NCBI GenBank assembly: GCA_958348225.1
Contig: CATVYG010000038.1
Location: 1-22,982 of the forward strand
DNA length: 22,982 nt
Origin: an uncultured Collinsella sp.
GTDB taxonomy: Bacteria; Actinomycetota; Coriobacteriia; Coriobacteriales; Coriobacteriaceae
Direction: 5' to 3'
The notes below the pieces were generated by a model. That model was given only the letters and a program-made list of their open reading frames with translations, did no database searches and was not told where the DNA came from. Below are positions 1 to 7,270 of the stretch, piece after piece (the first letter of the stretch is position 1; the number at the start of each line of letters is the position of its first letter). The position numbers and the translations under genes are program-made.

Positions 1-325
1 AAAAGTTATCGTTAAAGAAGTACGCGACGCCCAGGCCCAACGCGGCTGCCACCACAAGCTTAGGGATCAGCACGACGATACCGGTCTTGATGACGCCCGG
101 CGTGGACTTAAAGCTAATGCCCGCGCCCACGAAGAGCAGAATCGCAGCGACGATGGTATTGGAGCCGCCGCGGCAGGCGGCGGTAAAGAAGCCGCCGATC
201 TCAAAGACCTGCGGGCAGAAGGTATTGAGCAAAAGGCCAACGATCATGGGATAGATCATGATGTCACCCGGGATACGCGGGACTTTGAATTTCTTTTGCT
301 CGTTGGCGGTCGCTTCCTGTGCCAT
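1..325 (-). CDS. kdgT: 2-keto-3-deoxygluconate permease (KdgT family), N-terminal part only
   Basis: The window edge cuts this gene, leaving the first 108 residues. The family imports 2-keto-3-deoxygluconate, a pectin and hexuronate breakdown product, by proton symport. The visible part starts with a charged stretch ending in KVPRIPGDIM, then a hydrophobic segment (PMIVGLLLNTFCP), the GGFFTAACRGG stretch, a second hydrophobic segment with VGAGISFK, and a third around VLIPKLVVAAALGLG. This order of short motifs matches my memory of E. coli KdgT (IPGGMM, GALCHTFSP, GSFTNGMITG, CMGASI). The ATG at 325 follows a GGGGG ribosome binding site. Substrate is inferred from family only; no kdg or uxu catabolic gene is visible in the window. 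Confidence 0.75.
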   Translation of the reverse strand, partial: MAQEATANEQKKFKVPRIPGDIMIYPMIVGLLLNTFCPQVFEIGGFFTAACRGGSNTIVAAILLFVGAGISFKSTPGVIKTGIVVLIPKLVVAAALGLGVAYFFNDNF

Positions 326-368
326 GAAACCCCCATTTCCGCTGACGCGGAACAAAAGCCCACGTCAC

Positions 369-386
369 ACTTTGCTACAGTAAAGT
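369..386. promoter_or_regulatory. Candidate operator palindrome upstream of the KdgT-type gene
   Basis: An 18-bp interrupted palindrome of the form ACTTTnCTnnAGnAAAGT lies about 45 bp upstream of the permease start, in a 141-bp gene-free stretch (326-466). Two overlapping 8-bp palindromes (ACCATGGT 390-397 and TGGTACCA 394-401) sit just beside it. Sugar-acid permease genes are commonly controlled by GntR, IclR or LacI family repressors that bind such dyads. No regulator gene is in view, so the role is inferred from position and symmetry. Confidence 0.3.
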
Positions 387-466
387 TTGACCATGGTACC
401 AGAAGAAGCAGACCGGCTCGGTGAGAAATTCGATTCGTCGACCAGGACGGTAAGCGCGCCCTGCTT

Positions 467-790
467 TTATACAAGGCTCAAAACGATATAGAACACGATG
501 CCCGAGACGCAGCACCACAACATCGACTTTGTCTTGATTGCCACCGCCACGACGCCGGCAGCCGCAATCCAGGGAATCAAGCCCTGCCACAAGCCGGCGT
601 CGAAAGCGCCAGGGCTTATCAAATCGTTGGCGACCAGCGCCGCAAAGGCGGCAGGCGGAATATAACCCAAGGCTTCGGTAACGCGGGGCGACAGCGTTCT
701 CCCGCGCAAGGCAAACGCCGGGGCAATACGGAAAAACGCGATAGCCGCCCATGACGACAGCCACAGGACCAAAAACTCATTAACGGGCAT
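467..790 (-). CDS. azlD: AzlD-type branched-chain amino acid transport subunit
   Basis: This is a 107-residue, very hydrophobic protein with about four membrane segments. It has the AzlD family layout: an N-terminal segment ending FFRIAPAFALRGR, then LSPRVTEALGYIPPAAFAALVANDL, then WIAAAGVVAVAIKTKSMLWCCVSGIV. AzlD is the small partner of AzlC, and together they export branched-chain amino acids or analogues. The ATG at 790 was chosen because GGAAGGGG lies 9-10 bases upstream and the family starts here; a further upstream ATG would extend it inside azlC. It overlaps the azlC end by 11 bp, so the two are translationally coupled. Confidence 0.87.
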   Translation of the reverse strand: MPVNEFLVLWLSSWAAIAFFRIAPAFALRGRTLSPRVTEALGYIPPAAFAALVANDLISPGAFDAGLWQGLIPWIAAAGVVAVAIKTKSMLWCCVSGIVFYIVLSLV

Positions 791-1472
791 CGCGAGCACC
801 CCTTCCTTCGGCGAGAGCATCGCACGCAAGCGCCGCGGCAACGCCGACGAGCACGCTTGCCGGCACGGCGATATTCGTCCATCCCAAGAACTTGCATATG
901 GCGACGGACACCGCAGCCAAACCGGCAGCTACGACATTGCCGCGCGACAGCCGCTGCGAAAAGAGCAGGCAGATAAAGAGCGATGTGCAGACAAAACCCG
1001 CAATAGCGGTGGGAACATCGACAACGGCGCCGACGATGGCGCCCGTCGTACACGAAACGCCCCATGTTGCGATGAGGATCGCGTTGAGCACAAAGGACTC
1101 GAGCGGACCCCAGTCCTCCCCTTCAACCAGCTTGGCAAGCGAGATGCCATATGCCTCCTCGGTAAGTGTCGCGGCAACAGCCAGCGTCTGACGCTTCGAG
1201 GCACCCCTCAGATGCGGTGCAATCGATGCCGAGTAAAGCGCAAAACGCGAGGAGATTGCGGCGACGCTTATGATAATCGACGCCGCAGGCACACCTGCCA
1301 GCCATAGATTGCAGACCATAAACTGTCCGCTGCCCGTCACGAACGTGCTGCTCAGAGCAAAAACCATCCAGGGTTCCATTCCCGTCTGCGCCATGATCAT
1401 TCCGCACGGCGCGCCTATCGCAACATAGGTAAGCATCACCGGCCAGACGGTTTTAACGATTTTGAGCACCAT
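780..1472 (-). CDS. azlC: AzlC-type branched-chain amino acid exporter, large subunit
   Basis: A 230-residue multi-spanning membrane protein, the usual AzlC length. Landmarks are the first membrane segment with YVAIGAPCGMIMAQTGM, then FVTGSGQFMVCNLWLAG, which corresponds to the family GASQFALVGLLAAG stretch, then SSRFALYSASIAPHL, and a C-terminal pair of hydrophobic segments. The start is placed at the ATG at 1472 because GAGGA lies six bases before it; an in-frame upstream ATG at 1508 has no ribosome binding site. With azlD it would form an efflux permease for branched-chain amino acids. Substrate is from family knowledge. No Lrp/AzlB-type regulator is adjacent. Confidence 0.9.
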   Translation of the reverse strand: MVLKIVKTVWPVMLTYVAIGAPCGMIMAQTGMEPWMVFALSSTFVTGSGQFMVCNLWLAGVPAASIIISVAAISSRFALYSASIAPHLRGASKRQTLAVAATLTEEAYGISLAKLVEGEDWGPLESFVLNAILIATWGVSCTTGAIVGAVVDVPTAIAGFVCTSLFICLLFSQRLSRGNVVAAGLAAVSVAICKFLGWTNIAVPASVLVGVAAALACDALAEGRGARDAR

Positions 1473-1501
1473 AGCGTTCCTCGTCCCGACAAGCTTTCCG
1501 A

Positions 1502-1521
1502 GCCGCATTCAACGATGCGGC
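1502..1521. repeat. Perfect 7-bp inverted repeat in the azlC / HD-gene divergent region
   Basis: GCCGCAT and ATGCGGC are separated by six bases, about 30 bp upstream of the azlC start, in the 127-bp region between divergent genes. In azlC mRNA it would form a short hairpin in the leader; as DNA it is a plausible regulator site. A TACAAT hexamer at 1554-1559 could be the -10 of the plus-strand HD gene, but no good -35 is present. The function is unknown. Confidence 0.35.
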
Positions 1522-1599
1522 AGAATCATCGCCCGGCAGCAACCGAGTTCACCTACAATTGCCACCGGATCGAAAGACACAGCTTTTTAGGAAGTCATT

Positions 1600-2412
1600 A
1601 TGACAGCTATCGATCGGGGCCGGGCGATCGCGGCCTTCAAACGCTATACCGATGCTTACGATGCCGCCAATCCGCGCATCGCACTCAAAATCGAGCATAC
1701 GTACCACGTTGCCGAGGCATGCGATGCCGTGGCGCGCGAACAGGACTGGTCACCGCAGGTCATTGACCTAGCGTGGCTTTGCGGCCTGCTGCACGATATG
1801 GGCCGCTTTGAGCAGCTGCGACGCTGGGACACGTTTAAGGATGCCGAGAGCATGAGCCATGCGGCGTTGGGTGTCGAGGTCCTCTTTGGCGAAAATCCTG
1901 CAGACGCGCCCGCGACAACAAGTATCCGCGACTTTATCGACGATCCGGTAGAAGACGAGCTCATCCGTGCAAGCATCGCCCACCACAGCGATTTTCGCCT
2001 GCCCACGGAACTCGACACCCCCACGCGGAACTTCTGCGATATCGTGCGCGATGGCGACAAGATCGACATCATGCGCACCATCGCCGACAGCACCGTCGAC
2101 ACCATCCTCAAGGTTGATGAGGACACATTTCTCGCCAGCCGGTTCTCGACACCGGCGCTCGCCGCCTTTGACGAGCGCCGCTGCGTTGCACGCGACGAAC
2201 GCGACGAGCCCGCAGACTACCTGGTGGGACTCATCTGCTTTATGTTTGAGCTCGTCTATCCAGCGAGCCGCGCACTGGCGCGCGAACAGGGCAATATCTA
2301 CCGCCTGCTCGACGCGCCCTTTGGCATTGTGCGCCCCTTTACCGATCCCGCCACGCAAGCGACCTGGGAGCGCCTAAAGGACGAGATGCGCGACTGGCTG
2401 GCGCGCGCCTAG
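1600..2412 (+). CDS. HD-domain metal-dependent phosphohydrolase, substrate unknown
   Basis: A 270-residue soluble protein with an HD fold in its first 160 residues. The expected metal ligands are visible: H36 in EHTYHVAEA, the H65-D66 doublet in CGLLHDMGRF, a candidate H87 in MSHAALGVE, H128-H129 in IAHHSDF and D153 in RDGDKIDIMR. HD proteins hydrolyse phosphate esters of nucleotides or cyclic nucleotides; nothing here shows the substrate, and no ppGpp synthetase domain is attached. The start follows AGGAAG with good spacing. The TAG stop overlaps the stop of the convergent etfA by three bases, leaving no room for a terminator between the two genes. Confidence 0.85.
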   Translation: MTAIDRGRAIAAFKRYTDAYDAANPRIALKIEHTYHVAEACDAVAREQDWSPQVIDLAWLCGLLHDMGRFEQLRRWDTFKDAESMSHAALGVEVLFGENPADAPATTSIRDFIDDPVEDELIRASIAHHSDFRLPTELDTPTRNFCDIVRDGDKIDIMRTIADSTVDTILKVDEDTFLASRFSTPALAAFDERRCVARDERDEPADYLVGLICFMFELVYPASRALAREQGNIYRLLDAPFGIVRPFTDPATQATWERLKDEMRDWLARA

Positions 2413-3614
2413 CGCTCAAGCTGGGCCAGCAGCTCCTCGACGACCTCGACGGCATCGCCGACAACCTTGTACTGGGCAGCACCAAAGATGGGGGCATCCG
2501 GGTCCTCGTTAATGGCGATAATGCACTCCGCCCCACCGATGCCGGCAAGATGCTGGATGGCGCCCGAAACACCGATACTTACGAGAAGCTTGGGCGAAAC
2601 CGATAAGCCTGTCTGGCCAATCTGATGGCGATACTCCAACCAGCCGGCCTCCACGACAGGTCGCGTGCAGCCAAGCTCGGCTCCCAGAGCCTCGGCGAGC
2701 TTTCGCATCAGCGGCAGGTTTTTCTTGGAACCAATGCCGCGGCCCACCACGACCAGACGCTCGGCATCGGCAATCGAAGCCTGCTGGCCCCGTTCCTCGG
2801 CGGGAATCGAAATCTCGACACGAGCCTTGGCGTCTTCCGCAAGGAATACCTGGGTAATCGTTCCGGAGCGGCTGTAGTCAAACTCGGGCGCCTCAAAGAT
2901 GCCGGGACGCACCGTTGCCATCTGGGGACGATGATTGGGGCAGATAATGGTGGCCATCAAGTTGCCGCCAAACGCCGGGCGTGTCTGCTGCAGCAGACCC
3001 GTCTCCGTATCCATCGAAAGTACGGTGCAGTCAGCCGTAAGGCCCGTCTGCAAACGCACGGCAACGCCGGGTGCCAGTTCGCGGCCAAAGGCGGTCGCAC
3101 CGTACAGAATGGCCTCGGGCTTGCGCTCTTCCACCAAATCGCAGATCAGCCGGGCGTAAACCTCCGCATCGTTCTGGCGCAGACGCTCGTCGCAACAGAC
3201 CAGGACCTCGTCTGCACCGGCGCAAACCAGATGCTCCAGGCCGCCGAGAGAACCCTTGGGGCCCATACCGACCAGTGCCATCAGACGGCAACCACGGGCA
3301 TCGGCAAGCTCGCGTCCCTTGCCCATGAGCTCGTAGGCCACCGGGGCCACGACATCGTGCTCGTCGGTCTGAACGAATACCCAGATATCTCGATATGCAT
3401 CAAGGTCCACCGCACCGGCGGCCTCGTCACGCTCGATCGAGATAGCGTTGACGGGGCAGGCGTCGACACACCCACCGCATAGGATGCAGCCGTCGGTCAC
3501 ATGGGCGCAGCGGTTGGGGCGCTCGCCCTCCACCACAATGCCGCCCGAGGCACAGGCGCGAACGCAGCGGCCACAGCCAACACATGCCTCGCTATCGATT
3601 ATCAGTCCGCTCAT
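2409..3614 (-). CDS. etfA: Electron transfer flavoprotein alpha subunit with N-terminal 2x[4Fe-4S] ferredoxin domain (LctC-like)
   Basis: This is a 401-residue EtfA. The N-terminal 60 residues are a two-cluster ferredoxin domain: C11, C14, C17, C21 and C43, C46, C49, C53, the last followed by proline. Residues 75-280 are the Etf Rossmann-type domain. The C-terminal third is the FAD-binding domain, with VVGRGIGSKKN near 289, GQTG near 333 and SPKLLVSIGVSGAIQH after it. EtfA with an N-terminal ferredoxin is known from Acetobacterium woodii LctC, part of a lactate dehydrogenase that couples endergonic NAD reduction to reduced-ferredoxin oxidation. Its ATG directly follows the etfB TAG stop (TAGATG), so the two are tightly coupled. 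It is the last gene of the operon. Confidence 0.93.
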   Translation of the reverse strand: MSGLIIDSEACVGCGRCVRACASGGIVVEGERPNRCAHVTDGCILCGGCVDACPVNAISIERDEAAGAVDLDAYRDIWVFVQTDEHDVVAPVAYELMGKGRELADARGCRLMALVGMGPKGSLGGLEHLVCAGADEVLVCCDERLRQNDAEVYARLICDLVEERKPEAILYGATAFGRELAPGVAVRLQTGLTADCTVLSMDTETGLLQQTRPAFGGNLMATIICPNHRPQMATVRPGIFEAPEFDYSRSGTITQVFLAEDAKARVEISIPAEERGQQASIADAERLVVVGRGIGSKKNLPLMRKLAEALGAELGCTRPVVEAGWLEYRHQIGQTGLSVSPKLLVSIGVSGAIQHLAGIGGAECIIAINEDPDAPIFGAAQYKVVGDAVEVVEELLAQLER

Positions 3615-4430
3615 CTATGCCATCCCCTCGATAATCTTGGCAAGCTTTGCCGCTTGCTCGACCGGTGTGCCCTCGATGGCCTCACACGTTTGGTCGCGGT
3701 CGGGCACAAACGAGCGCACGACCTGCGTCGGCGATCCGGCAAGGCCGCAACGCGAGGGGTCGGCATGTACATCGGCAGCACAGACCACCCGCACATCCGC
3801 ATCTTCGGCCGCGCGAATGCCGGCGATGCTCGGCATGCGCAGCTGGCCGATCTCCTTGGCGGTCGTCATCGCGCACGGCATCTCCAGATAGACCGTCTCC
3901 TCGCCGGCGTCGCAACCGTGAACGAGCGAAAGCGCACCGCACGTCGTAAAGCCCGCGCTCTGCACGCAGCTCACATCGGTCACGCAGGGAATCTCGAAGG
4001 CGCCGGCCAGCTCGGGGCCAATCTGGGCAGTATCGCCATCCACCGCCATCTTGCCGCAGATGAGCAGGTCGAAGTCCTCGTCGAGCGCCTCGATGCCGCA
4101 TTTGAGAGCATAGGTGGTCGCCAACGTGTCCGCACCCGCAAAGGCGCGATCGGTCAGCAGCAGCGCGTCATCGGCGCCGCGGGCAATGCAGTCGCGCAAC
4201 AGCGATTCGGTTGCAGGTATACCCATCGACACCACCGTCACGCGTACATCCATGCCAAAGCCGATAAAGACGTCCTTGAGCGCCAGCGCGCATTCGAGGG
4301 CACTTGCATCGAAGGGATTAATGACCGCCTGTCTGCCATCACGCACGATGGTATTGGTTTTGGGGTCCATCTTGACCTCGGTGCTTCCCGGCACCGCTTT
4401 GACGCACACCACCATATGGAAATCGCTCAT
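3615..4430 (-). CDS. etfB: Electron transfer flavoprotein beta subunit, bifurcating type (LctB-like)
   Basis: A 271-residue EtfB that pairs with the downstream EtfA. Residues 37-53 (INPFDASALECALALKD) correspond to the family NPYDEYALEEAL region. Residues 125-143 contain VDGDTAQIGPELAG; a DGDTAQxGP loop is characteristic of bifurcating and confurcating Etfs, where it helps hold the second FAD, and differs from the D-rich loop of ordinary mitochondrial-type Etfs. The ATG at 4430 has AAGGGGG nine bases upstream; an in-frame GTG at 4436, only three bases from that site, is the less likely alternative. The gene starts three bases after the dehydrogenase stop, so translation is coupled. Confidence 0.93.
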   Translation of the reverse strand: MSDFHMVVCVKAVPGSTEVKMDPKTNTIVRDGRQAVINPFDASALECALALKDVFIGFGMDVRVTVVSMGIPATESLLRDCIARGADDALLLTDRAFAGADTLATTYALKCGIEALDEDFDLLICGKMAVDGDTAQIGPELAGAFEIPCVTDVSCVQSAGFTTCGALSLVHGCDAGEETVYLEMPCAMTTAKEIGQLRMPSIAGIRAAEDADVRVVCAADVHADPSRCGLAGSPTQVVRSFVPDRDQTCEAIEGTPVEQAAKLAKIIEGMA

Positions 4431-4432
4431 CT

Positions 4433-6034
4433 TCACGCGCCCCCTTTCTGGACGAGTTCATCCAAGAGCTTCTCCGAAAACAGGTTGCCACGGCCCAGCT
4501 GCCCGGCAGGATCGAGCTGCAGCTTGAGTCGAGCCGATTCGACCATGGCCTCGTGGCCGTACATCGTCTCCAAAAAGCCCGCTTTGATCTTGCCGACGCC
4601 GTGCTCGGCAGAAACGGCGCCGCCCATAGCCGTTACCTCCGCAGCCCACCGGGCAAACAGCTCGCCACCGCGACGGTAGTCTTGCGCATCGCGCGGCAGG
4701 ATATTCACATGCAGATGGTTGCTGCCAATATGTCCCCAGGCGGCAGACTCAAGCCCGCTTTCGGCCAACGTGCGGCGATAGAGGGCAACGACATCGGCCA
4801 GGCGCGCGTTGGGCACCGACATATCCGACCCCAGCTTGGTAATGGTGGGGTCGGTGCGGCGACGCTCGTCGATGAGCATGTTGACGCTCTCGGGAACGGC
4901 GTGGCGGAAGAACCGCTGGCATTCGCGATCGACCTCGGTGCGCGCAACCCAGGTCGCGTCGTCGCGGCCGCCCGCAAGCTCCAAAACCCATCCCAAGTGG
5001 TACAGCTCCTCGGTCGCCTGCGCCTCGTCGTCGCAGTCGAGCTCCACATAAACACAGACCTTTGCCTCGTCGTCGAGCGCCGGCAGCGAGGCAAACGCAG
5101 TCGACTGCTCACGCTGGCGACGAAGGATATCCAAGGCGCCGGCATCGAAATACTCAATAGCGGCGGCATGGGACAGCACGGGGCGCACGGAATCGGTAAA
5201 GGACACCGCCTTGTCCTCGCTATCGAAGAAGCAGCTCACGCCCCATACGACCGAAGGTGCCGCCTGCAGGGCGATCTCGAGCTCGGTAATGACGCCGAGT
5301 GTGCCGCACGCACCGATAAAAAGATCGATGGCGTCCATATCGTCCGAAACGAAATAACCCGACGCGTTTTTGGTCTTGGGCATGGTATAGCCGGGAAGAT
5401 CCAGGTCGAGCGCGCGGCCCCCTGCCGTCACGAGCGACAAGTGGCGTGCGTCAGCGCGCGCCTGACCTCGATGAAGCTCAAGCAGGTCGCCGTCCGCCAG
5501 CACCACGTGAAGCCCCGTAACGTGCGGGCGCATGGGGCCATAGGCGTAGCTGCGGGCACCGGAGGCATTGCACGCCGCCATACCGCCCAGGCAGGCAGAT
5601 GCCTCGGTGGGATCGGTGGGGAAGAACTGCTCGGGAGCTGCCTGGAACTCCTCATAGGCCTCAAGCGATACCTGATCCCAGCCAGCGGTCGGCAATGCCT
5701 TCTTACCCAGCTGCTTGCGCAACTCCGAAAGCACGACCCCCGGCTCCACGCGCAGCAGAAAACGGCCCTGCTCGTCGCGGCGAAGACCCAGGTAGCGATT
5801 CATACGAGAAGTGTTGAGGATATGTCCGCCGTGGGGCACGGCACCGGCAGCCAGACCGGTTCGAGCGCCTTGGACCGTTATCGGAACATGCTCGGCATGG
5901 AGCTTTCGCAGAATGGCGCGGACTTCGTCCTCCGTTGTCGGAAACGAGATGCTCGACGCCTCGCCCGATATGCGAGATTCATCGCGACCATATTCTTCGA
6001 ACTCGTCGCCGAAGGGTTTGATGGCTGCAGACAC
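4433..6034 (-). CDS. FAD-linked 2-hydroxyacid dehydrogenase (GlcD/LctD family)
   Basis: A 533-residue flavoprotein of the vanillyl-alcohol-oxidase fold. The FAD (PCMH) domain covers roughly residues 25-210, with VQGARTGLAAGAVP at 54-67 and the PTDPTEASACLGG...NASGARSYAYG stretch at 139-166. The C-terminal FAD-oxidase domain carries an HIGSNHLHVNI metal site and SAEHGVGK near the end. This family oxidises D-lactate, glycolate or D-2-hydroxyglutarate. The two Etf genes immediately downstream argue that electrons go to Etf, as in LctBCD of Acetobacterium woodii, so lactate is the first guess. The start is a GTG at 6034 behind AAAGGGGGAG. Here the dehydrogenase comes first, whereas in A. woodii the order is lctB-lctC-lctD. 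No lactate permease or racemase is adjacent. Confidence 0.9.
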   Translation of the reverse strand: MSAAIKPFGDEFEEYGRDESRISGEASSISFPTTEDEVRAILRKLHAEHVPITVQGARTGLAAGAVPHGGHILNTSRMNRYLGLRRDEQGRFLLRVEPGVVLSELRKQLGKKALPTAGWDQVSLEAYEEFQAAPEQFFPTDPTEASACLGGMAACNASGARSYAYGPMRPHVTGLHVVLADGDLLELHRGQARADARHLSLVTAGGRALDLDLPGYTMPKTKNASGYFVSDDMDAIDLFIGACGTLGVITELEIALQAAPSVVWGVSCFFDSEDKAVSFTDSVRPVLSHAAAIEYFDAGALDILRRQREQSTAFASLPALDDEAKVCVYVELDCDDEAQATEELYHLGWVLELAGGRDDATWVARTEVDRECQRFFRHAVPESVNMLIDERRRTDPTITKLGSDMSVPNARLADVVALYRRTLAESGLESAAWGHIGSNHLHVNILPRDAQDYRRGGELFARWAAEVTAMGGAVSAEHGVGKIKAGFLETMYGHEAMVESARLKLQLDPAGQLGRGNLFSEKLLDELVQKGGA

Positions 6035-6379
6035 GCGAACTCCCCCTTTAGTTAACTACAGTATTTGCAGGGAGATGTTACCGCATCGTTTCGTCGACGT
6101 GACTGAGACCGTCTCCATAATTGGCGAATTTTACGTTTGTGCAATTCGGCAAGCGGCGACGTTTTCTCGGCAGACGCTCTATTTAACGCGCTCCCTCCCA
6201 TCGCAGCCACACGCACAATTGGTGCTCGAAAAAACTTGAGATATTTTTTACCGCCTCTCACCTGCGGCGATGCAAATCCGTCAAGCATTTGGTCAGAAAT
6301 CGGTCAAGTTGCGCCTGATACGGTCGGCATCGACAGCCAAAACCAATAGAAGGTTTGGCCCAAAAGCAGGGAGGTCCCC
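6035..6379. promoter_or_regulatory. Divergent control region between the hydroxyacid dehydrogenase operon and the surface-protein cluster
   Basis: This 345-bp gene-free region is more AT-rich than its surroundings. On the dehydrogenase side there is a perfect 10-bp palindrome TAGTTAACTA at 6049-6058, just upstream of the ribosome binding site, and an 11-bp dyad GAGACCGTCTC at 6105-6115. A TTGCAC hexamer followed 17 bp later by ATTATG on the minus strand is a weak promoter match. On the other side, three GTCA-containing boxes (around 6281-6305) precede a possible extended -10 (TGATACGGT) near 6318. I see no convincing small gene. The assignments are position-based. Confidence 0.45.
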
Positions 6380-6676
6380 ATGGCATATTACTGGCCCCAG
6401 TACGGCGTCGCCATCGAAGTCGACGATGACCCGTATCTTCTGCCGTTCGACGAAAAGGCATTTCCCGATGCGGCTGTCTATCACGTCACCACCGACGTGA
6501 TCTGCGATCCCGAATCGTTTTCGGCGCTCGCTCACCACATCGCCCACATCCACGACATCAAACTCGACCCAAACTTCGACGAGCTCATCTACTCACGACG
6601 CCTCATGCTCCACATGCTCTTTGGCGCCGATCCGTCCACGTTCGCGCGCGTCTATACCACTAAGGATGCCGCATGA
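6380..6676 (+). CDS. Small acidic protein of unknown function, first gene of the surface cluster
   Basis: This 98-residue protein has no signal peptide or membrane segment, so it is probably cytoplasmic. It is rich in Asp, His and Tyr, with a N-terminal YYWPQYGVAIEVDDDPYLLPFDE stretch (first 25 residues) and a His-rich middle (ALAHHIAHIHDIKLD). I do not recognise a family. The start follows AGGGAGG with good spacing. Its stop overlaps the next start by four bases (ATGA), so it is very likely co-translated with the membrane-anchored protein downstream. Confidence 0.75.
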   Translation: MAYYWPQYGVAIEVDDDPYLLPFDEKAFPDAAVYHVTTDVICDPESFSALAHHIAHIHDIKLDPNFDELIYSRRLMLHMLFGADPSTFARVYTTKDAA

Positions 6677-7182
6677 GCGTAAGAAAGCAGTCGAGCCCCC
6701 TGGGGTCAAAACATCGAAAAAGGCTCGGCGTTGTCTGCTTGGCTATCGCCTGCGCCCTTATCGCCGTCGGCCTTTACGCCTGGCAGTCAAAGCCTGTCGC
6801 CGAGACGGGCACCTCGGTCACAACGGCAGAGGGTAAGTCGCGCCAAGAAATCCAGGACGAGCTCGATGCCATCGTCCGTGACAACATGATGACGATCTCG
6901 GTCGCACCGGTCGCCCAGCTACAAAAAAGCGGCAAGTTGCGCGTCAACGTGCAAAACGTCCAGGATAACAAGTTTCCCCAGCGTTTCCGCGTGATCCAAA
7001 ACGACGAGACCATCTATGAATCGGGCGTGGTCGAGACCGGCAAGACCGTTGAGACCTGCCCTGCAGGCGACATCAAAGAAGGTGAGGCGTATATCGAGAT
7101 TCAAGCGCTCGACGCCAAGACCTACGACGCCCATGGCAATCCCACGCGCGTCAAGGTGCGGGTTGCGCAGGCAGAAGACTAA
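6673..7182 (+). CDS. Membrane-anchored protein with an extracytoplasmic beta-rich domain
   Basis: A 169-residue protein with a basic N-terminus (RKQ...KHRKR), one membrane segment at about 18-36 and no cleavage site, hence an N-terminal anchor with the rest outside. The outer part begins with a short helical stretch (SRQEIQDELDAIVRDNM) followed by alternating beta strands, including GKLRVNVQN, FRVIQNDETIYESGVVETGKTVE and GEAYIEIQAL. From memory, similar short membrane-anchored domains with an IYESG-like strand occur beside small sortase substrates in Gram-positive gut bacteria, but I cannot name a family. It overlaps the upstream gene by 4 bp. A role in assembling or tethering the surface proteins encoded downstream is inferred from context. 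Confidence 0.8.
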   Translation: MSVRKQSSPLGSKHRKRLGVVCLAIACALIAVGLYAWQSKPVAETGTSVTTAEGKSRQEIQDELDAIVRDNMMTISVAPVAQLQKSGKLRVNVQNVQDNKFPQRFRVIQNDETIYESGVVETGKTVETCPAGDIKEGEAYIEIQALDAKTYDAHGNPTRVKVRVAQAED

Positions 7183-7232
7183 ACCTGCCACCTGTTGCGA
7201 AAATGCGCACCCGCACCGCTTTCGTCTAACCA

Positions 7233-7251
7233 TCACGGAAACGGTCCGTGA
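7233..7251. repeat. 7-bp inverted repeat in the leader before the secreted beta-rich protein
   Basis: TCACGGA and TCCGTGA flank a five-base loop, ending about 10 bp before the ribosome binding site of the next gene. It could be a small mRNA hairpin that protects or uncouples the transcript of the strongly expressed secreted product, or a protein site. There is no T-tract after it, so it is not a standard terminator. Confidence 0.4.
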
Positions 7252-7270
7252 CGAATAGAAAGGAACGATT

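Noticed and set aside
2625..6055. Long plus-strand open frames opposite the etfA, etfB and dehydrogenase genes
   Set aside because: Their translations are low-complexity and lack motifs, while the minus-strand frames show clear Etf and FAD-oxidase signatures.
6137..6349. Possible 70-codon gene in the divergent region before the surface cluster
   Set aside because: There is no ribosome binding site, the composition is unlike real proteins, and it overlaps likely promoter elements.
7233..7251. Terminator between the membrane-anchored and secreted protein genes
   Set aside because: The hairpin is short and lacks a T-tract, and the next ribosome binding site follows at once.
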